NCBI GenBank assembly: GCA_903907935.1
Contig: CAIVQA010000089.1
Coordinates: 1 to 64,000, forward strand
From: an uncultured Francisellaceae bacterium
Lineage (GTDB): Bacteria > Pseudomonadota > Gammaproteobacteria > UBA6186 > Azoamicaceae
Length of the DNA stretch: 64,000 nt
Direction of reading: 5' to 3'
Shown: positions 18,431-26,536 of the stretch, piece after piece
Position numbering within the stretch: position 1 is the first letter of the stretch
How the letters are laid out: each line of letters begins with the position of its first letter
Made by a program: the position numbers and the translations under genes
The notes under the pieces: generated by a model
Database searches by the model: none
Told to the model about the DNA's origin: nothing
Seen by the model: the letters and a program-made list of their open reading frames with translations, nothing else

Positions 18431-18724
18431 ATGGCTTTTGAATGGGATTCTAAAAAAAGTAAGTCTAATCAACTAAAACACGGAATTTCCTTTGATGATG
18501 CCTTTAAAGTTTTTGATGATTTTCATATAACGGCAATAGATCATCGTAAAGATTATGGAGAACCAAGGTATTGTACAATGGGCTTTCTTGGTAACACCAA
18601 AAGGATTGTGCTTGTAGCTCATACACAAAGAAATGGAAAAATACGGATTATTTCAATGAGAAAAGCCAATAAACGTGAACAAAAGATTTTTAATAATCAC
18701 TTAAACGAGGTAAAACATGAATAA
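18431..18724 (+). CDS. brnT: BrnT family toxin (DUF497)
   Basis: The 97-aa form from ATG 18431 begins MAFEWDSKKSKSNQLKHGI, the standard BrnT opening; a longer start at 18410 adds seven atypical residues. BrnT is a RelE-fold ribonuclease that stops translation. The family pattern continues with FDDAFKVFDD, GEPRYCTMG and IRIISMRKANKREQ. The stop overlaps the start of the antitoxin gene by 8 bp, giving the normal toxin-first order. The pair is probably autoregulated by the BrnA protein. Confidence 0.92.
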   Translation: MAFEWDSKKSKSNQLKHGISFDDAFKVFDDFHITAIDHRKDYGEPRYCTMGFLGNTKRIVLVAHTQRNGKIRIISMRKANKREQKIFNNHLNEVKHE

Positions 18725-18938
18725 ACGCACAAAACGTATTGATTATTCAGATATCCCTGCTACAAATGAAGAATTTTGGGCTAATGCATCGATCCATTTA
18801 CCTAAAAAAAGAAGTGCTATTACAATTAGATTAGAACCAGAAATCATAGATTTCTTTAAAACAAAAGGTAAAGGTTACCAAACTAAAATTAATGCTGTTC
18901 TAAAATCTTATGTGAAAGCCCATACTAAATCAAAATAA
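18717..18938 (+). CDS. brnA: BrnA family antitoxin
   Basis: This 73-aa protein starts inside the end of brnT. It has the BrnA features: an N-terminal toxin-binding segment (DYSDIPATNEEFWANA) and a C-terminal ribbon-helix-helix (ITIRLEPEIIDFFKTKGKGYQTKINAVLKSYV). It neutralises BrnT and represses its own promoter. The pair sits between a DUF4143 ATPase/antitoxin relic and the convergent icmB gene. Confidence 0.93.
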   Translation: MNKRTKRIDYSDIPATNEEFWANASIHLPKKRSAITIRLEPEIIDFFKTKGKGYQTKINAVLKSYVKAHTKSK

Positions 18939-18961
18939 GTGATATACCAATCGTAATAAAA

Positions 18962-21900
18962 TTAAAACTTATTTTTTTTGTAGTATTCTAAGATTTCATT
19001 AGTAATTTGATCAATTACGGAATGTGCTAATTGTTTAGAGGAAGTTTCTAGTTCGCCTTTACTAGAGTTTTCGTATAAAGCTAAACGTTTCTCTACTTCT
19101 TTAGCTGCAGAACCATTAGGATAGAGTTGAGAAAGAATTCGCCTAGCGGCAGATGCTCCTATTTGATCATATAATGCATTTCTAATGCGAACATCTTCAG
19201 CTGTCGTGTTAAATGCCCATAATTCCATTGGTCCAATAGTATTAGTAATCAATTGGGTATTAATACCATCTTTAGTAGCAAATTGAGCTAAAAATGTTGA
19301 GCCATCTTGCCTTGGGCCATGTACTCGTCTTTCTAGAGCTAAAGCTGCAGTTGGGGATAGTCCAAAAATTGTAGTAGATTTTTCAACTGCTTGTTTTGGT
19401 CCAGCATCCATAATAAATATTGCAGTAGCAAATTCTATCATAACTGGATCAAAATCATCGATAGATTGTGATAAAAGAGCAACTTGTACTTTCCACTTTC
19501 TACCTTCTCTCATATCAACAATTACTTGATCACGTACAGCCTTGGCTTTAGAAGTACGATGAAATTCGTCAAATACTATGCGTTTTGGATCTTCTCTAAT
19601 TTCTTTAATACGTTTTTTATGAAATTCATGGTATAAAGTAGGCATTTCTGCAACATGATCTTCTACAAGGTAATAATTTTTTGCCAAAATATATCTAGCT
19701 AGCATATACATAACTGCAGTTTGTCTATCGGCTGCTTCTCCACCTGATTTTGCAACCTCATCTAAATCCAAAGATACAACTCGTGCTTCTCCTAAATCAA
19801 AGCTAGTGATACTAGATAGAATAGGGTACTCACGAATGGCAGAAGAAATCATTCTTCCAAAGGCATTTATTAGATCTTCACCAGTTGGGGTTTTAATTTT
19901 TCCATATAAATCTTCTATATTTGAATTACGGCAAATAGAAGCAGCATCAGCTAATAAAGGCATAGCATAACGTTGAGCAATACCAGCTAAATGTATTTCT
20001 TCTTTTTTAAATAATAAATCTGTTACTTCCCACCAAGTAGTATGGGGATCTGATGTAAAATTAAGTTTTTGTAATTTTTGATCTATAGATAAATCTAAAT
20101 TTGCAGTGTATAAATTTGGAGCGTTTTCATCAGCAAAATTTTTATACATCTCATCTACAATTAGACCAACCATATCTGGAATACCATCATATGGTTTGGT
20201 TTCACCAATAGGTGTTGCTAGTAATGTTAAAAAATTGACCAAAAAAGCTCTTTCTTGAGGAGAAGGATAGCGACATCCTAGTTGAGTATCGAAAGGGTTA
20301 ATAGACATTTCTTTAACCATACGTAAGCGATGGTATGCTACAAAGTGTTGTTGTTCTTTAGGTAAAGATTCTTTTAATAAAGAAATTAAGCCACTGCTGG
20401 AAGGACCAATATCTATAATTGCAATTCTTGGTAATCTTGTAATACCAGCAGATAAACATAAAGCTAAATTTATTGCATTAGATAATATAGATTTACCAGA
20501 ACCTGGACGTGCATAAATGATGTCGATCCATGTTGTTTGTAAAGTAGATCCTGGTTGATATGGCCAAACTTTACCATCTGGGGATCGAAACAAGATTGCC
20601 CCATGTTCCCAAGGTGAAGCTGGCCTAGTTAAAGGAAACATATAGGTTACGTGAGATAAAGGTGCTACAGAAGTTGCTGCAACGCTATCATTTGTTATGG
20701 CTAATGCACTAGATAATATGCTTGCTAATGCATCCCCAGATATTTCCGAAGTTTCTGTATAGCCCCAGCTTTGTAAAGCTTTAGCAAGTTCTGCTATTCT
20801 TCTTTTAAGTAAAAGTTCTTCGTTAGCTGCGGCCCAAGTGGTTGCTGTAACTTTTAATTTTACAACAGCTTCATCGGTATTGGTATGTAAATATCTTAAA
20901 TAATCTATAGATTTATTAATCAATTTATTGTTTTCTGAAGCAAAGCTTAATATAGAAGAAACCGTAGATTTTAAAGATAGTGATTCTACGCCACCACTTT
21001 CTACCCAAAAAGATATGCGCCATGGTAAACTATAGTGTTGTAATCTATGTAATAAAGTAACAAATGCTATTAGTTCTTTAGGAAATAGATCTATAAATAC
21101 TGATCCATAAATTCGATCGCCAATTTTAGCTATGCGTAAATCTTGAATAGTAGCATCTCTAGGAATTAATTGTTTGTAAAGTGGTGGCCATAATATATCA
21201 GAGACAGTACCAGCAAAATTTTTTGTTTCTCTAACTGGGATTTTATCTCCTGGTAAAAATGGTTGCCAATTGTCGTCAGTAAAATCTGGATCAATATTTT
21301 TACGAATTGCTCGGCAAGCAGTATGGACATCTAGTTGAGTACAAGAAAAACCTACGTCAATTAAGTTATTTAGAGTCAAACCAACAAAAGTATTATGATT
21401 TTCACGCATTTCTGGAATGGATGCTAAAAAATTCTGAGCATTTGCCATTAATGGTATTTTATTTTTTTTAAATTGTTCCATGCGATTTTTTTGTGCTTGT
21501 TCTGCTTGAGTTTTAGACATAGAATTTGGCATGGTCCATAGAACCAAATACATTTCTTCGTTATGGCAATAATTTTTTAAGAAATTTATTTTTTCATCGA
21601 ATAGATCTTTTAAATTTAAATTAAGACGTTCAGCAGTTTCTCGAGCGGGGGATAAAATATTATTTAACTGTTGTTCTATATTTTCGTTATCATGTTTAAA
21701 AAATAATTGTATGCCATGACCATCGCGGCTAAGGGCAGTTTTTAAGCCGGTAGTTAATTCGTTATGGATCCGTTCAAATTCTTCAGGACCAACTAAGTAT
21801 TTTACTCCATGTATTTGAATTATAGATATTAAAGAACCATCTCTAGCTACTAAATTATAAGTGTCTTCGGCAGTTTCTAGTTTACAATAAGATTCTGCCC

Positions 21901-21976
21901 ATTGTCCAAATGAAACTCCGACCCAACCAAGCAACCCATCAATGGCATCAATAATTGGATCTAATACGTTACTCAT
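18962..21976 (-). CDS. icmB: Type IVB secretion system ATPase IcmB/DotO
   Basis: This 1004-aa protein matches DotO/IcmB in length (about 1009 aa in Legionella) and character. The P-loop is ARPGSGKS (about residue 490) and the Walker B is RIVFDEFHR (about 802). An arginine/glutamine-rich sensor region follows (REGRKWKVQVALLSQS). DotO is a VirB4-like ATPase at the cytoplasmic base of the Dot/Icm complex that energises effector export into host cells. In Legionella it clusters with icmJ and other icm genes. Here it follows a HemX-like gene with no other dot/icm gene nearby, so the system must be dispersed. This gene is the strongest sign of an intracellular lifestyle. Confidence 0.96.
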   Translation of the reverse strand: MSNVLDPIIDAIDGLLGWVGVSFGQWAESYCKLETAEDTYNLVARDGSLISIIQIHGVKYLVGPEEFERIHNELTTGLKTALSRDGHGIQLFFKHDNENIEQQLNNILSPARETAERLNLNLKDLFDEKINFLKNYCHNEEMYLVLWTMPNSMSKTQAEQAQKNRMEQFKKNKIPLMANAQNFLASIPEMRENHNTFVGLTLNNLIDVGFSCTQLDVHTACRAIRKNIDPDFTDDNWQPFLPGDKIPVRETKNFAGTVSDILWPPLYKQLIPRDATIQDLRIAKIGDRIYGSVFIDLFPKELIAFVTLLHRLQHYSLPWRISFWVESGGVESLSLKSTVSSILSFASENNKLINKSIDYLRYLHTNTDEAVVKLKVTATTWAAANEELLLKRRIAELAKALQSWGYTETSEISGDALASILSSALAITNDSVAATSVAPLSHVTYMFPLTRPASPWEHGAILFRSPDGKVWPYQPGSTLQTTWIDIIYARPGSGKSILSNAINLALCLSAGITRLPRIAIIDIGPSSSGLISLLKESLPKEQQHFVAYHRLRMVKEMSINPFDTQLGCRYPSPQERAFLVNFLTLLATPIGETKPYDGIPDMVGLIVDEMYKNFADENAPNLYTANLDLSIDQKLQKLNFTSDPHTTWWEVTDLLFKKEEIHLAGIAQRYAMPLLADAASICRNSNIEDLYGKIKTPTGEDLINAFGRMISSAIREYPILSSITSFDLGEARVVSLDLDEVAKSGGEAADRQTAVMYMLARYILAKNYYLVEDHVAEMPTLYHEFHKKRIKEIREDPKRIVFDEFHRTSKAKAVRDQVIVDMREGRKWKVQVALLSQSIDDFDPVMIEFATAIFIMDAGPKQAVEKSTTIFGLSPTAALALERRVHGPRQDGSTFLAQFATKDGINTQLITNTIGPMELWAFNTTAEDVRIRNALYDQIGASAARRILSQLYPNGSAAKEVEKRLALYENSSKGELETSSKQLAHSVIDQITNEILEYYKKNKF

Positions 21977-21988
21977 AAATGTTTTTTC

Positions 21989-22837
21989 TCATAACAAATC
22001 TTCTAAATTTAAAATTGCTTGTAATAATAAAGAATAATTTTTAATTTCAACATTAGTTAACCATGATATTTGTTCTTGAATTTCTAATACAGATTCTGGG
22101 GCCCAAAGTACTAATTTTAAAGTTTTATTAATAGCTGATAAGGCTTGTTGGTATAAAGTATCATTATTTTCTGCAAATGCTAATTTTACTTGTTCTAAAT
22201 AAATATTTAATATTTCTATTTTAAAATAGGATATTTTAGAAATAAAATTGTTGGACTTAGCATCAGTAAATAGATCACTCATTTCTACTTCAGGTAATTC
22301 TGATTTTTGTAATTTTTCTAATAGTAATTGGATTTGATCTATTCTTTTAAATACTTCTTTACTAGTTACAATAGTATTTTTTTCATCTAGTAAATAGTTA
22401 TATTCATCTTGTAAACTATATAATACTGGATTTAATCTGGGATCGTTAAGCTTAATTAATTTATTAATAGCTTGCTTTAACAATTCTTTAGCTAAAGGTT
22501 CTTCTTTATTTAATGCTAGTTCCATGGCAGCTAACGTTGCTAATCTTAAAGTTGCTCGTAATTGATAACCAGCTTCTGTTGCTTCAACATGTCCTATGCT
22601 ATTGGTTAGTTCGGCAAATTGATTTTGCAAATTAGAGGTAACAGATTTTAATTGTTTAGCAGTTGTTTCTGAGTGTTCCAGCCAATTTTTTTGTAGTTGG
22701 CTAAGGTTATACTCTAAACTATAAAGTTTAGAAGTAGTAGCTACCAAATGTTTGTGCAATCTCCAATTAAAAACACATAGCATTATAAAAATAATGCTTA
22801 TTGTTGAAGCTATAATAAGCATTTTATATTTTTTCAT
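21989..22837 (-). CDS. Membrane-anchored coiled-coil protein, HemX-like
   Basis: This 282-aa protein has one N-terminal membrane helix (about 7-24), a coiled coil (about 33-75) and a helical domain. It contains the pattern of a long helix, then LLKQAINKLIKLNDPRLNPV, resembling the periplasmic part of HemX. HemX is a small-repeat helical protein usually near heme genes in gammaproteobacteria. The resemblance is moderate and judged by eye. It overlaps the upstream carboxylesterase by four bases and precedes icmB by 12 bp, so the three are one transcript. A role with icmB is possible but not shown. Confidence 0.55.
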   Translation of the reverse strand: MKKYKMLIIASTISIIFIMLCVFNWRLHKHLVATTSKLYSLEYNLSQLQKNWLEHSETTAKQLKSVTSNLQNQFAELTNSIGHVEATEAGYQLRATLRLATLAAMELALNKEEPLAKELLKQAINKLIKLNDPRLNPVLYSLQDEYNYLLDEKNTIVTSKEVFKRIDQIQLLLEKLQKSELPEVEMSDLFTDAKSNNFISKISYFKIEILNIYLEQVKLAFAENNDTLYQQALSAINKTLKLVLWAPESVLEIQEQISWLTNVEIKNYSLLLQAILNLEDLL

Positions 22838-23523
22838 GAGCTATATCCTAAGATTTTTTTTAAAAAATTACCTAAATCCATAATTTCTTGATCTATAACA
22901 GTATGTTGCATTGGATATGTATGCCAGTTTACATTGTAATTTAGAGATAATAATTGATCATAAGATCGTTTTCCTAGAGAAAAAGCTACTATTGGATCGA
23001 ACAACCCATGTGCCATAAAAATTGGTACACGTTGATTAGATAAATCTCTTTCTTTAGATAAGAGATTATTCCATGGTAAATAACCAGAAAGACAAATAAG
23101 TCCACCTAATAGATTACCGAATCTTAACCCGGTATATAATGCCATAGCTCCACCTTGTGAAAAGCCAGCTAATATAATGCGATTAGCATTAATGCCTTGT
23201 TCTATTTCTCGTTTAATTAAATTATTAATTATAAACTGTGATTCTAAAATCCCATCATGACTATCACAATTGTTGGTATCTAGGCTATTGAAGCATTTAA
23301 TATCATACCAAGCGCGCATTTTCATACCATTATTTATAGTAACAGCTTTAATTGGGGCATTTGGAAAAACAAAACGTATGGAGTGATTATGTGGTAGGTT
23401 GAATTGGTCAACGATAGGTAAAAAATCGTCTCCACCGGCGCCTAGCCCATGCATCCAAATCACACTAGCGTCTGCGCTTACTTTTGGTGATATTTCTATA
23501 GCGTTAATTGTATTAGTAATCAT
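22834..23523 (-). CDS. Carboxylesterase/phospholipase of the alpha/beta-hydrolase fold
   Basis: This 229-aa enzyme has the family pattern: an oxyanion-site HGLGAGGDDF near residue 25, a nucleophile elbow GFSQGGAMAL (Ser near 121), an Asp in HGLFDPIV and a His in YPMQHTV. Members hydrolyse short-chain acyl esters or lysophospholipids, or act as acyl-protein thioesterases. It is the first gene of the three-gene minus-strand unit ending in icmB. Confidence 0.93.
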   Translation of the reverse strand: MITNTINAIEISPKVSADASVIWMHGLGAGGDDFLPIVDQFNLPHNHSIRFVFPNAPIKAVTINNGMKMRAWYDIKCFNSLDTNNCDSHDGILESQFIINNLIKREIEQGINANRIILAGFSQGGAMALYTGLRFGNLLGGLICLSGYLPWNNLLSKERDLSNQRVPIFMAHGLFDPIVAFSLGKRSYDQLLSLNYNVNWHTYPMQHTVIDQEIMDLGNFLKKILGYSS

Positions 23524-23638
23524 AATTTGTGGTACCTAAAATTTATTATATCACAGTAATAAAAATGCTATAAAAATTATACATAAGTTTGGTAATAATA
23601 CTGATTGCACATTAGTCTTTGAAATTATAACAATCCAG

Positions 23639-23666
23639 TTGACTTAATCGCCCGTGCAGCTACAAT
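23639..23666 (+). promoter_or_regulatory. Sigma70-type promoter for the pil operon
   Basis: TTGACT (23639-23644) and TACAAT (23661-23666) are separated by 16 bases and lie about 40 bases ahead of the pilM ATG. Both boxes differ from consensus by one base. Confidence 0.6.
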
Positions 23667-23706
23667 CAAGTTAGAAGGCTTAAAAAACAATAAAAATAGT
23701 AATGTT

Positions 23707-24819
23707 ATGCAAATTAAAACTGAAAATCAGCAAATAAAACAATATTTAGAATTATTTGGGGTATTTCTAGATCCCATTATTGGCATAGATTTAGGTTCAT
23801 CTGCAGTAAAAATTATGGAATTAACTCAGAAAAACAATCGTTATTGTGTCAAAAATTTTGCAGTAGAGCATCTTCAAACTGGGGATATTGTAGAAAAAAA
23901 CATTAGAAATAAGGATGCTGTAACTAAAGCTCTTCTTAAAGCTTTAAACAAATCTAAAATTACTAGTCGTTTAGGTTGTATATCTATTCCTAGTTCTTCA
24001 TCAATATCAAAAATTATTCAATTAGAAGTTGGATTAACCGAAAAAGAAATCGCAAATGAAATATCTTTAGAAGCAGATCGTTATATTCCTTATGAATTAG
24101 ATGAAGTTAATTTAGATTTTGAGGTATTGGGGCCATCTAAAATTGGCCATAACTTAAACGATGTATTATTAGTTGCTAGCAAAAAAGAGAATATTAATAC
24201 TCGAATAAATATTTTAGAAGACGTTGGTATTAAAGCAAAAATTATAGATATAGAACCTTTATCTATAGAAAGAGTATTTTGTAAATTAATTGCTAAAGAT
24301 TTACCAGAGCAAGGAAAAGAAAAATTAATAGCGTTATTAGATCTTGGAGCAACTAGTACTAGTTTAAATTTCTTTGATAATTTACGTTCAGTTTATACTA
24401 AAGAACAAGCATTTGGAGGACAACAATTATTAGATGAAATTCAAAAACGTTATGGTTTAACATTACCAGAAGCTATTTTAGCTAGAAAATATGGTGATTT
24501 ACCAGAAGATTATCAGGTAGATGTTTTAGAACCATTTCGTACTAAAATAGCACAACAAATTACCAGAGCATGTCAATTGTTTTTATCTTCTTCTGAGTAT
24601 AAAAGAATAGATTATATAGTTTTAACAGGAGGAACCAGTAATTTAGTAGGTATAGATGATTTAGTGCGAGAATTGTTGCACGTGAAGGTTTTTGTTGCCA
24701 ATCCATTTTCTAATGTTTTATTAGAAGATCATATTGCTGCCGATGTTTTAAATGAAGAGTCAGCAGGACTAGTAAATTGTTGCGGATTGGCACTTAGAAA
24801 TTTTAAGGAAACTGCATGA
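23707..24819 (+). CDS. pilM: Type IV pilus assembly protein PilM
   Basis: This 370-aa actin-like protein has the phosphate-1 motif GIDLGSSAVKIMEL (near 25) and later ALLDLGATSTSLN and VLTGGTSNLVG. PilM sits on the cytoplasmic face, binds the N-terminus of PilN and links the pilus motor to the PilNOP alignment complex. The stop overlaps the pilN start by four bases. Type IV pili in this setting may serve adhesion, twitching or DNA uptake. Confidence 0.96.
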   Translation: MQIKTENQQIKQYLELFGVFLDPIIGIDLGSSAVKIMELTQKNNRYCVKNFAVEHLQTGDIVEKNIRNKDAVTKALLKALNKSKITSRLGCISIPSSSSISKIIQLEVGLTEKEIANEISLEADRYIPYELDEVNLDFEVLGPSKIGHNLNDVLLVASKKENINTRINILEDVGIKAKIIDIEPLSIERVFCKLIAKDLPEQGKEKLIALLDLGATSTSLNFFDNLRSVYTKEQAFGGQQLLDEIQKRYGLTLPEAILARKYGDLPEDYQVDVLEPFRTKIAQQITRACQLFLSSSEYKRIDYIVLTGGTSNLVGIDDLVRELLHVKVFVANPFSNVLLEDHIAADVLNEESAGLVNCCGLALRNFKETA

Positions 24820-25361
24820 GTAGCATTAATTTATTACCTTGGCGTGAAGAAAAAATATTCCAAAAGAATAATATTTTTTATGTGTTTTGTGGAATTACAG
24901 TGATTATATCTTTTATTACGGTATTTGTTGTTAATATTTATGTAAAACTTTTGGTTACAGTGCAAAATAACAATAATAATTATTTAGATTCACAAATTAC
25001 ATTTTATCAAGAAAAAATTAAAGAAATTAATGGACTTAAAGAACAAAAAAAGATGGCATTATCTAGATTGGAAGTTATTAATTCATTGCAATCTAAACGT
25101 TCTTATGTGATTAGCATTTTAGATAGTTTAGCTAGAGCAGTTCCAGATGGGATTGTATTAAATCAAGCAGAGTTGAAAGACAACCAATTAGTTCTTGATG
25201 GACAAAGTGATTCTAATACAAGAGTATCTTTGTTTATGCGTAATTTAGAAGAATTTAAAATTTTTTCTAGTCCAAAATTACAAGAAATAAAAGTACCACA
25301 ACAAAATCAAACAAATGAACATGGAGTGTCGTTTATTATAGAGGTACAGGTAACTGGGTGA
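24816..25361 (+). CDS. pilN: Type IV pilus assembly protein PilN
   Basis: This 181-aa bitopic inner-membrane protein begins with the strongly conserved INLLPWREE motif that docks into PilM. A membrane helix follows (about 23-45), then a periplasmic coiled coil and a ferredoxin-like domain. It pairs with PilO, encoded six bases downstream. Confidence 0.95.
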   Translation: MSSINLLPWREEKIFQKNNIFYVFCGITVIISFITVFVVNIYVKLLVTVQNNNNNYLDSQITFYQEKIKEINGLKEQKKMALSRLEVINSLQSKRSYVISILDSLARAVPDGIVLNQAELKDNQLVLDGQSDSNTRVSLFMRNLEEFKIFSSPKLQEIKVPQQNQTNEHGVSFIIEVQVTG

Positions 25362-25367
25362 ATATAT

Positions 25368-25970
25368 ATGGTTGATAAAATCAATGTTACTGTAGATGAC
25401 TTAGAGATACGAGAGATAGGATCGTGGCCAATACAATTTAGAATAGCGGCTTTAGGTGGAGTATTTCTAGCGGCCCTAGTCATAGCATATTTTATAATAC
25501 TAAAAGATAGTGTTAGTGCTTTAGCAACAGCTGCACTCAAACAGAATAAATTACGTGCTAGTTTTGTTGATAATTACGGTCAAGCTGCTAATTTAAATTC
25601 TTATAAATCTCAAATGGTTGAAATTCAAAAAATGTTGCAGACTTTATTACAAAAATTGCCAGGTCAAGGAGAAATCCCGGCGTTACTTGAGGATATTTCA
25701 CAACAAGCATTATCTGCTGGATTAGAATTTGAATTAATTAAACCTGAAGAACCTGTAGACAAAGGATTTTATTTTGAACAACCAATTAAGATGGTATTAA
25801 CTGGTAGGTATCATGGTTTTGGAAATTTTACCACTGGATTGTCTAAATTACCACGTATAGTTACGTTACATAATTTTTCTATTAAAAAGAAGATCGGTAA
25901 AGAAGATTTTATGTTATCTATGGAAATTTATGCCAAAACTTATTGGTATGTATCCAAGGAGAAATTGTAA
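25368..25970 (+). CDS. pilO: Type IV pilus assembly protein PilO
   Basis: This 200-aa bitopic protein has a membrane helix near 25-45, a coiled coil (about 55-95) with LQTLLQKLPGQGEIPALLEDI, and a C-terminal ferredoxin-like fold. The segment GLEFELIKPEEP is typical of the family. PilO heterodimerises with PilN and holds PilP, aligning motor and secretin. It is translated in the same operon, with pilP starting two bases after its stop. Confidence 0.95.
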   Translation: MVDKINVTVDDLEIREIGSWPIQFRIAALGGVFLAALVIAYFIILKDSVSALATAALKQNKLRASFVDNYGQAANLNSYKSQMVEIQKMLQTLLQKLPGQGEIPALLEDISQQALSAGLEFELIKPEEPVDKGFYFEQPIKMVLTGRYHGFGNFTTGLSKLPRIVTLHNFSIKKKIGKEDFMLSMEIYAKTYWYVSKEKL

Positions 25971-25971
25971 T

Positions 25972-26505
25972 ATGCTAAAGTTAATTATACAAATTTTAGC
26001 TAGTCTATTATTAGTGTCATGTGATATGACAAGTGGTGATGTTAAAAAATTTGTTGAAAACACTAAAAAATCACAAATTAGTAGTATAGAACCATTATCA
26101 CATTTAAAAGAATATACTCAAATTAGTTATGAGGCTATTAAATTTAGAGAACCATTTAGCCTACCTGTAAATAATTCACCATACAAAATGCCAACTACCA
26201 GAAAAGGTGTAATAAAGCAACAAAGAAGACCAGATTATGATCGACCAAAAGAATATTTAGAAGGTATGCCGTTAGATAGTTTAATAATGGTTGGTACTTT
26301 AGAAAAACGAGGTGAAATGTGGGCGTTAATTGTAGATCGAACAGGAATTATTCATCGAGTTAAAGAAGGTAATTTTTTGGGAGAAAATTCCGGAAAGATC
26401 ACCAAAATTACTGAGAAACAAGTTTTTATTGAAGAGACGGTGCCAGATGGAGAAGGTGGTTGGGTTGGTAGAAAGGCTGATATGGGTATTAAGACTAAAC
26501 AGTAA
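25972..26505 (+). CDS. pilP: Pilus assembly lipoprotein PilP
   Basis: The start is ATG 25972: it immediately follows the pilO stop, uses GGAG in the pilO 3' end and gives a lipoprotein signal ending in LLVSC. An upstream in-frame ATG at 25930 would bury that signal. The 177-aa protein has an unstructured linker that contacts PilNO and a C-terminal beta-domain (DSLIMVGTL, then ENSGKITKI) that binds the secretin PilQ. Confidence 0.94.
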   Translation: MLKLIIQILASLLLVSCDMTSGDVKKFVENTKKSQISSIEPLSHLKEYTQISYEAIKFREPFSLPVNNSPYKMPTTRKGVIKQQRRPDYDRPKEYLEGMPLDSLIMVGTLEKRGEMWALIVDRTGIIHRVKEGNFLGENSGKITKITEKQVFIEETVPDGEGGWVGRKADMGIKTKQ

Positions 26506-26536
26506 ATTTAATGGAACATTAGGGGGAATAATAACA

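Noticed and set aside
18943-18953. TATACCAATCG after brnA as another repeat copy
   Set aside because: Only about 11 bases resemble the outer arm of copy 4 and no core or second arm is present.
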